From Asticcacaulis sp. (lineage in GTDB: Bacteria > Pseudomonadota > Alphaproteobacteria > Caulobacterales > Caulobacteraceae), in NCBI RefSeq assembly GCF_020217185.1, contig NZ_JAIWNX010000067.1, positions 1 through 10,000 of the forward strand: 10,000 bases of DNA, given 5' to 3'. Position 1 is the first letter of the stretch, and each line of letters starts with the position of its first letter. Shown piece by piece: positions 5,342 through 10,000 of the stretch. The notes beneath the pieces are model-generated. The model saw only the letters and a list, made by a program, of their open reading frames with translations, did no database searches and was not told the DNA's origin. Made by a program: the position numbers and the translations under genes.

Positions 5342-7027
5342 TCAGGCCGCGCGGACCGTTTGCAGGAACTTGTCCATCTCGTGATGCAGGCGTTCAGCCT
5401 GGGTGGCCAGTTCAGCGGACGAGCTTTGTACCTGCACGGCGGCCTCCCCGGTCTGTTCCGCGGCCTGTGCGACACCCGACATGTTGGAGGTGACCTCCTG
5501 CGTGCCGACCGAGGCCTGATTGACCGCCTGAATGATCTCCTGCGTCGCCGCACTCTGTTGCTCGACCGCCGAAGCGATGGCCGTGCTGGAATGGTTGAGG
5601 CTCTGGATCGTCCCGGCGATGTTGCGCATGGTCGTCGCCGCCCGGTTGGTGGCGTCCTGAATCTTGGCGATCTTTTCGGAGATGTCGGTCGTGGCCTTGG
5701 CGGTTTGCGAGGCCAGCGCCTTAACCTCAGCGGCCACTACCGCAAAGCCCTTACCCGCTTCACCGGCGCGGGCCGACTCGATGGTAGCGTTGAGCGCCAG
5801 CAGGTTGGTCTGGTTGGCCAGACCGGCGATCAGATCGACCACGCCCCCGATCGAGGCAGCGGTTTCGTTCAGTTCGCTGACCACGATCTGCGCTTCTTCG
5901 GCTTCCCGCACGGCATTGGCAGCGACCGAGGATGAGGTTTCGACCTGACGGCCGATTTCACCAACCGAAGCCCCCAGTTCCTCCGTAGAAGCGGCCACCG
6001 AGGTCACATTGGCCCCGGCCTCCTCAGCGGCGGCAGATACGGCGACCGACTGCGCCGAAGCCTCCTGCGCCGTGGCGCTCAGTTGCGCGGCAGCGGCCTG
6101 CATCTCGGTGGCCGCAGAGGACACCAGCGACACGATACCGCCCACCGACTTTTCGAAATCATCGGCCAGCTTGAGCATGGCCGTGCGGCGTTCGGCCTCG
6201 GCTATGGCCTTTTGCTGTTCGGCGGAGGCGCGCAGGGTTTCAGCCTCCATCAGGCCCTGACGGAAGGCTTCGGCGGTGCGCGACATCGAGCCGATCTCGT
6301 CGCGACGCTCCTGTCCGGGGATAACGACGTCGAGCTTGCCCTTGGCCATCTGACCCATCAGGCCATCGAGGCGAACCACAGGGGCCGAAATGCCGCTACG
6401 CGTCAGCCATACGGCGAAGCTGCCGGCCACCAGCAGGCCGATAAGACCGATGATATTGGCATTGCGCACGGCATCATCGGCGCTTTTCTGAAGGCTGGCC
6501 GCCAAAGCGTTATTCTCTTCAATCGTGCGGTCCACGATTCCGGCAACGCCGGTCATGACCTCCAGCAGTTCAGGGCCACAGCCATTATCCATAGAGGCGA
6601 TCGCGGCGTCTTTCTGACCGGCTTGCGCCAGGCTGACCACCTCGGCGCAGGCCGTGCTCATCACCGTATTGTATTTTTCGCGCAGGGGTTTGAACTCGGA
6701 GACCTTGCTGGGCAGGAACTTTTCGGCCTTGTCCATTTCGGCGTTGAACTTGGTCTTACCGTCTTCGATATCGTGCTGGGCCTTTTCCAATTTATCTGCG
6801 TCAGAGGCGATAACGGCTTTGAGGATCGAGCGCGAGGTCCACGCCGCGTGACGGCCGGAGCGCGCCAGCGCCACCGTACCCGGCGCCGGCCCGGTCAGGG
6901 CTTCGTCGTATTTGTCAATATTGCCCCCCAGCGAGGCGTCGGTGTAGAGCACAGCCCCTACACCGACGATGGCGATCAGTGCCAGAAGCACTATCACCTT
7001 GATTTGCATAGATAAGTTATTCAGCAT
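5342..7027 (-). CDS. Methyl-accepting chemotaxis protein (4HB sensor, HAMP, MA domain)
   Basis: A transmembrane chemoreceptor of 561 residues. TM1 is at about 9-29 and the periplasmic sensor at about 30-188, helical and of four-helix-bundle type. TM2 is at about 190-209. The HAMP linker at about 210-262 has the conserved Pro (ISAPV) and DEIG. The rest is the Ala/Ser/Gln/Glu-rich cytoplasmic signalling coiled coil. The hairpin tip, [25 protein letters not shown] in outline (about 399-423), is the CheA/CheW-binding site and is well conserved. EE/QE pairs in the flanking helices are candidate methylation sites. There is no C-terminal CheR-binding pentapeptide; it ends in VRAA. Two periplasmic cysteines, Cys127 and Cys150, are the only ones seen and could pair. 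The ligand is unknown and no other che genes are nearby. The ATG at 7027 has GGGG about 7 bases upstream; Met7 (7009) is an alternative start with no ribosome site. Confidence 0.95.
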   Translation of the reverse strand: MLNNLSMQIKVIVLLALIAIVGVGAVLYTDASLGGNIDKYDEALTGPAPGTVALARSGRHAAWTSRSILKAVIASDADKLEKAQHDIEDGKTKFNAEMDKAEKFLPSKVSEFKPLREKYNTVMSTACAEVVSLAQAGQKDAAIASMDNGCGPELLEVMTGVAGIVDRTIEENNALAASLQKSADDAVRNANIIGLIGLLVAGSFAVWLTRSGISAPVVRLDGLMGQMAKGKLDVVIPGQERRDEIGSMSRTAEAFRQGLMEAETLRASAEQQKAIAEAERRTAMLKLADDFEKSVGGIVSLVSSAATEMQAAAAQLSATAQEASAQSVAVSAAAEEAGANVTSVAASTEELGASVGEIGRQVETSSSVAANAVREAEEAQIVVSELNETAASIGGVVDLIAGLANQTNLLALNATIESARAGEAGKGFAVVAAEVKALASQTAKATTDISEKIAKIQDATNRAATTMRNIAGTIQSLNHSSTAIASAVEQQSAATQEIIQAVNQASVGTQEVTSNMSGVAQAAEQTGEAAVQVQSSSAELATQAERLHHEMDKFLQTVRAA

Positions 7028-7038
7028 TGGTGACCCCG

Positions 7039-7044
7039 ATTATA
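7039..7044 (-). promoter_or_regulatory. Probable -10 element of the chemoreceptor gene
   Basis: The minus strand reads TATAAT, a perfect -10, ending 11 bases before the ATG, so the leader would be only a few bases long. The best upstream -35 candidate, TTGTAA, is 20 bases away, which is too far for an ideal sigma70 promoter, so another sigma factor or an activator may be involved. Confidence 0.45.
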
Positions 7045-7193
7045 GTTACGCTAATAAAACCGCGTTACAAGGAGTCGTCCACTAAGGTTAACAAGTGGTA
7101 ACAGGTGGCAGCGTTTCTCATAAAGACGCCTACTCAATTCATGCGATCAATTGGAAAGCCGATCACATTTCAAAGGACCGGCTCCCTCTTAGA

Positions 7194-8489
7194 TCAGCCC
7201 GCAATCGCTGCCAGACTTTCAACAATTTCAGGGAACAGAGGGCGGTTTTGCGGCACATCGACACAGGCCGCCGTCAAGCGTTTCAAGGCCTCAGGTGCGT
7301 CGCATAGCCGCGTCAGTTCCTCCAGCAGGCAGCCGAAGGCGCGCACCTCCAGACGCTGCAGCGCCTCCGCCTGCGTGCGGTCCGCCGGGTCATAGGCCGA
7401 CGCGGCGCCGAAATCCCCCAGACAGGCGCGACCGCGACCATCATGGAGAATATTATGCGCGTAAAGGTCGCCGTGCAGGATACCTCGACTGTGCAGATGG
7501 CTTGCCGCGCTCGCGATTTGCTGAGCGATGCCTAACGCCGTCCCGACGTCGAATCGCACCCCTTCCGCATAGACGTCGCGCGTGCAGGTCTCAAAGTTCG
7601 GCGGCCCCGCCAGCACGCGCCAGTCGGGATCAATGCGCTCCATCACCAGTGCGTCGCGCCCGTCCGGATGACCGCGCACCCTGCCCACCACGGGTATCAG
7701 GCCCTCATGACGCCCGGCGGCGACACAGGCCGCCATCTCGCTTTGGGGCAGGCCATCGCTGGTCATGGCCCCCTTGAATATCTTGACGGCGACCGGGCGC
7801 CTGAGGCCTTCATGCGACAATTGCGCCAGATGCGTGGTGCCCGACGCCCCCTCGCCCAGCACGTCACTCAGCGACAGGTCAGACCACGCGATGTCCGCTA
7901 CCGGCACATGAGTAAGAGCGGTCTCAGCCCTGGCGGCGAACGGATTGCCGGCCAAGGCCAGCCAGGACAGGCGCGGCAACCGGGTCAGCCACACCGGCAG
8001 GGTTTCAAACTGATTAGCCGCCAGACGCACCAGTTCGAGCGCGCGACAGTTTTGCATGGCTTCCGGTAAAGCCGTGAGCCGGTTTCCGGCCAGCATCAGC
8101 TTTTGCAGGGCCGCACAATCCCCCAGACTCTGCGGCAGGCTTTCGACGCGATTATCCGTCAGGATGAGCCAGCGCAGGCGCGGCGGCAGGGCTTCGGACG
8201 GCACCTCACGGATGCGGCAGGATTTAAACCCGACCATTTCCAGCGCCTCGCAGCGCCCCAGCACCGGCGGCAGGGTCTCAAACGGATTGTTCGAGCCGAA
8301 AAGGATTTTCAGCCGGTGCAACCGCGCGAAATCCTCCGGCAGGTGCGTTAACTGACTGCCACCCAAATCGAGCACTTCCAGCGTGTCGGCCAGATCGTAC
8401 AGCGCTTCGGGAAAGGCCGTCAGCCCGCTGAGTCTTACGCTTGTCGCGCCTGTAAGCGCGCCGGAACGGAGATCGTCGAGCGTGTGCAT
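7194..8489 (-). CDS. Leucine-rich repeat protein fused to a eukaryotic-type protein kinase
   Basis: A soluble, presumably cytoplasmic, 431-residue two-domain protein. Residues about 15-185 hold six to seven LRRs of about 23 residues in the pattern LxxLxLxxNxLxxLP (for example LQKLMLAGNRLTALP at 128-142). Residues about 205-430 are a Hanks-type kinase: glycine loop LGEGASG (211-217), VAVK with Lys236, a helix-C Glu candidate at 251, catalytic loop HGDLYAHN (Asp341, Asn346), and DFG at 359-361. Near the end, NRPLFPEI supplies the conserved subdomain XI Arg (416). The catalytic residues are intact, so it should be active. The HRD arginine is Gly, and only about 20 residues separate DFG from the EVRAFG helix-F motif, so the usual APE/P+1 segment is missing or greatly shortened. 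No transmembrane segment is seen. AGGA lies 6 bases before the ATG (8489). It is divergent from the second GGT gene; the partner and target are unknown. Confidence 0.92.
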   Translation of the reverse strand: MHTLDDLRSGALTGATSVRLSGLTAFPEALYDLADTLEVLDLGGSQLTHLPEDFARLHRLKILFGSNNPFETLPPVLGRCEALEMVGFKSCRIREVPSEALPPRLRWLILTDNRVESLPQSLGDCAALQKLMLAGNRLTALPEAMQNCRALELVRLAANQFETLPVWLTRLPRLSWLALAGNPFAARAETALTHVPVADIAWSDLSLSDVLGEGASGTTHLAQLSHEGLRRPVAVKIFKGAMTSDGLPQSEMAACVAAGRHEGLIPVVGRVRGHPDGRDALVMERIDPDWRVLAGPPNFETCTRDVYAEGVRFDVGTALGIAQQIASAASHLHSRGILHGDLYAHNILHDGRGRACLGDFGAASAYDPADRTQAEALQRLEVRAFGCLLEELTRLCDAPEALKRLTAACVDVPQNRPLFPEIVESLAAIAG

Positions 8490-8522
8490 AAAGTGATCCT
8501 GAAACCCTAACCGAGAGGTTTC

Positions 8523-8562
8523 CTAAATCATTATGATTTCTGGTAGAAACATAATGATTTAG
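8523..8562. repeat. 40-bp near-perfect palindrome
   Basis: CTAAATCATTATG (8523-8535) and CATAATGATTTAG (8550-8562) are perfect 13-base arms. Inside, TTTCT (8537-8541) pairs with AGAAA (8545-8549) around GGT, so almost the whole 40 bases fold. On the + strand ATTTTGT follows. It lies 33 bases upstream of the LRR-kinase start, so it would be in that gene's leader or promoter. Its centre (ggTAGAAA) resembles that of the palindrome at 8624-8663. Confidence 0.65.
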
Positions 8563-8586
8563 ATTTTGTATAGCCCCTCGCCGGGC

Positions 8587-8624
8587 GGTGGCTTCGCCAC
8601 CTTGGCCGCCGCCTCAATGGCGGC
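8587..8624. repeat. Two GC-rich hairpins in tandem
   Basis: GGTGGC (8587-8592) pairs with GCCACC (8596-8601) across a TTC loop. Immediately after, GCCGCC (8605-8610) pairs with GGCGGC (8619-8624) across 8 bases. They sit between the two longer palindromes. The 8490-8807 stretch (318 bp) contains these hairpins, the two palindromes, the GGT promoter region, and no credible gene. Confidence 0.55.
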
Positions 8625-8663
8625 TAGAGCGGAATGATTCCAGTAGAAATCATTCCGCTCTAG
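8624..8663. repeat. 40-bp palindrome, GCGGAATG/CATTCCGC family
   Basis: CTAGAGCGGAATGATT (8624-8639) and AATCATTCCGCTCTAG (8648-8663) are perfect 16-base arms with an 8-base loop. The core GCGGAATG/CATTCCGC is shared with the hairpin at 881-913, and the loop end TAGAAA is shared with the palindrome at 8523-8562. No T-run follows on either strand, so it is better described as a dispersed palindromic repeat than as a terminator. Confidence 0.65.
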
Positions 8664-8734
8664 CATCTTTGAGGCTGACTCGCTGTCTTTGTTTCACGCG
8701 CCATAAGGGGCAAAAATTTACCGCGCGCCTGTAA

Positions 8735-8768
8735 AACTCTGGTGGCCAGAGTTCGCGCTTCCTATACT
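8735..8768 (+). promoter_or_regulatory. Candidate promoter and operator of the second GGT gene
   Basis: TATACT (8763-8768) is a 5/6 match to a -10. A perfect inverted repeat, AACTCTGG (8735-8742)-TGG-CCAGAGTT (8746-8753), covers the place where the -35 should be, and no good -35 hexamer is seen there. That arrangement suggests a regulator binding site. The leader would be roughly 30 bases. Confidence 0.4.
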
Positions 8769-8807
8769 GTACGCCTCTGTGTTTCATATTCCCGCGGAAA
8801 CCTCCCC

Positions 8808-10000
8808 ATGCTGTCACGCCGCCTTGTTCTCGTCGCCGCACTGGCCTTTGGTCTGAGCGGATGCGCCACCTTTGCCCCCCGGCCTGCTGAGCGCTTCACC
8901 CCGGTTGTGGCGGCGGCCAATCCACTGGCCGCCAAGGCGGGCATGGAGATACTGGAGCGCGGCGGCACGGCGGTCGATGCCGCCATCGCCATTCAGGCCA
9001 CCCTGTCTCTGGTCGAGCCGCAAAGCTCCGGCCTCGGCGGCGGGGCCTTCATGGTTTATTACGATCATAAGACGGGTCAAACCACGGCCTATAATGGCCG
9101 CGAAACCGCGCCGAAGTCCGCCGACGGCACCCTGTTCCTCAAGCCCGATGGGACACCTCTGCCCTTTGGCGAAGCGGTGGTGTCGGGCCGCGCCACCGGC
9201 GTACCGGGCGCGGTGCTGATGCTCGACATGGCCCATGCTCAGCACGGCAAGCTGGCGTGGAAGGACCTGTTCCACATGCCGGAAAAACTGGCCGAAGAGG
9301 GTTTTGTCATTTCGCCGCGTCTGGGGAACTATCTGGCCAGCGGGCGCTTCCCGCAAAGCCAGACGCCCGATGTGAAGACCTATTTCGGTGACGGCAAGGG
9401 TGGCGTCAAAAAGACCGGCGATGTGCTGAAAAACCCGGCCTATGCGCAGACCCTGCGCACCCTGGCCGATAAGGGGGCGGTCATCTTCCGCGAAGGGCCG
9501 CTTGTCGCGGCCATGATCGCCAAAACCCACGAAGGCCCCCTGCCCGGCGATCTGCAACCGCTCGATTTCAAGATGTATTTCCCGAAGGCCGGGGCCCCCG
9601 TCTGCGACACCTATCGCGTCTATATTATCTGCGTGCCGGAACCACCCTCATCGGGTGTGTCGCTGCTTCAGGCGCTGAAGATCGTTGAAGCCTTCCCGAT
9701 GAACGCCTACGGGGTCAATGATGCGCGCGGCTGGCAGGTGATTATCGAAGCCGAGCGGCTGATGTACGCCGACCGCGATCAGTACGTGGCCGACAGCGAT
9801 TTCGTCAGCGTCCCGATAAAAGGCTTGCGTGACCCGGCCTATGTGCGCAGCCGTGCGGCCACCATCACCATCGGCAAGGCGTCGCCCGCCCCCACCTATG
9901 GCACGCCGCCCACCGCCGTGGCCTGGGCGAAAGACGCGACGCAGGAGCCCGCCGGGACCACGCATTTCGTCATCCGTGACCGCTACGGCAATGCCGTATC
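8808..10000 (+). CDS. Gamma-glutamyltransferase, predicted lipoprotein, 5' part (3' end outside window)
   Basis: The ATG at 8808-8810 opens a frame that is uninterrupted to the window end (397 complete codons). Residues 1-19 are a lipoprotein signal: MLSRR, a hydrophobic core, then lipobox LSGC with Cys19. The mature enzyme should therefore be lipid-anchored in the envelope. The large-subunit signature NPLAAKAGMEILERGGTAVD follows, then GLGGGAFMVYY and NGRETAP, whose Arg98 corresponds to the substrate-carboxylate-binding arginine of the family. Near the edge GTTHFVIRDRYGNAV gives the autocleavage site, with nucleophile Thr384, so only the small subunit is missing. The second GGT is clearly diverged from the copy ending at 823; they are paralogues and not a recent duplication. 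The ribosome site is weak (GGAAA about 8 bases upstream). A 247-codon antisense frame across this gene is a shadow. Confidence 0.94.
   Translation, partial: MLSRRLVLVAALAFGLSGCATFAPRPAERFTPVVAAANPLAAKAGMEILERGGTAVDAAIAIQATLSLVEPQSSGLGGGAFMVYYDHKTGQTTAYNGRETAPKSADGTLFLKPDGTPLPFGEAVVSGRATGVPGAVLMLDMAHAQHGKLAWKDLFHMPEKLAEEGFVISPRLGNYLASGRFPQSQTPDVKTYFGDGKGGVKKTGDVLKNPAYAQTLRTLADKGAVIFREGPLVAAMIAKTHEGPLPGDLQPLDFKMYFPKAGAPVCDTYRVYIICVPEPPSSGVSLLQALKIVEAFPMNAYGVNDARGWQVIIEAERLMYADRDQYVADSDFVSVPIKGLRDPAYVRSRAATITIGKASPAPTYGTPPTAVAWAKDATQEPAGTTHFVIRDRYGNAV

Noticed and set aside
5101..5553. 150-residue minus-strand frame containing IRTPDPQIRSLMLYPAELR
   Set aside because: That wording is the well-known artefact of translating the antisense strand of tRNA-Arg. 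The rest overlaps the terminators and the end of the chemoreceptor in another frame.
6083..7015. 310-residue + strand frame
   Set aside because: It is antisense to the chemoreceptor and has a His/Arg/Gly-rich composition typical of shadow frames.
7083..7098. CtrA-like half-site (TTAACC on the minus strand) upstream of the chemoreceptor
   Set aside because: Only one half-site fits. The second half of TTAA-N7-TTAA does not match, and its distance from the -10 is too large to argue for regulation.
7157..7183. Possible terminator after the LRR-kinase gene (AGCCGATC/GACCGGCT)
   Set aside because: The stem has a mismatch, the loop is long, and no T-run follows on the minus strand.
8814..9557. 247-residue minus-strand frame
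   Set aside because: It is antisense to the GGT lipoprotein gene, whose signal peptide and catalytic motifs are unmistakable.

Overview
The window is GC-rich, tightly packed chromosomal DNA from an alphaproteobacterium, most likely of the Caulobacterales (an Asticcacaulis/Brevundimonas/Caulobacter-like organism). Three things point there. The Y-family polymerase promoter carries the direct-repeat SOS box GTTC-N7-GTTC, the form used by alphaproteobacterial LexA. That gene also looks leaderless. The protein set (extended periplasmic gamma-glutamyltransferases, a 4HB-type chemoreceptor, DHA1 transporter) also fits. The assignment rests on these features and not on a database match.

Layout, left to right. 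(1) Positions 2-823 hold the 3' part of a gamma-glutamyltransferase gene (+), including its catalytic threonine. (2) A palindrome (824-867) and a hairpin terminator (868-913) follow. The terminator is partly built from the last codons of the next gene. (3) A minus-strand cluster reads, in transcription order: SOS-controlled Y-family DNA polymerase (2092-3369), 88-residue single-span membrane protein (1756-2022) and YeeZ-like SDR dehydratase/epimerase (881-1750). (4) Divergent from the polymerase is an MFS drug/metabolite exporter (3485-4783, +). (5) A 44-residue membrane miniprotein is encoded on the minus strand at 4816-4950. (6) tRNA-Arg(ACG) with encoded CCA lies at 5148-5224, followed by back-to-back terminators. 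(7) A methyl-accepting chemotaxis protein lies at 5342-7027 (-). (8) A leucine-rich-repeat protein fused to a eukaryotic-type protein kinase lies at 7194-8489 (-). (9) A 318-bp intergenic stretch (8490-8807) is packed with hairpins. (10) The 5' part of a second gamma-glutamyltransferase, predicted to be a lipoprotein, begins at 8808 (+) and runs off the window.

Most of the genes are independent housekeeping or accessory units. The exception is the polymerase/88-aa/SDR cluster, which may be one DNA-damage-inducible transcript. The most interesting items are that SOS cluster with its probable leaderless start, the LRR-kinase with an unusually short activation segment, the two unannotated-type small membrane proteins, and a family of GCGGAATG/CATTCCGC palindromes seen at both ends of the window.
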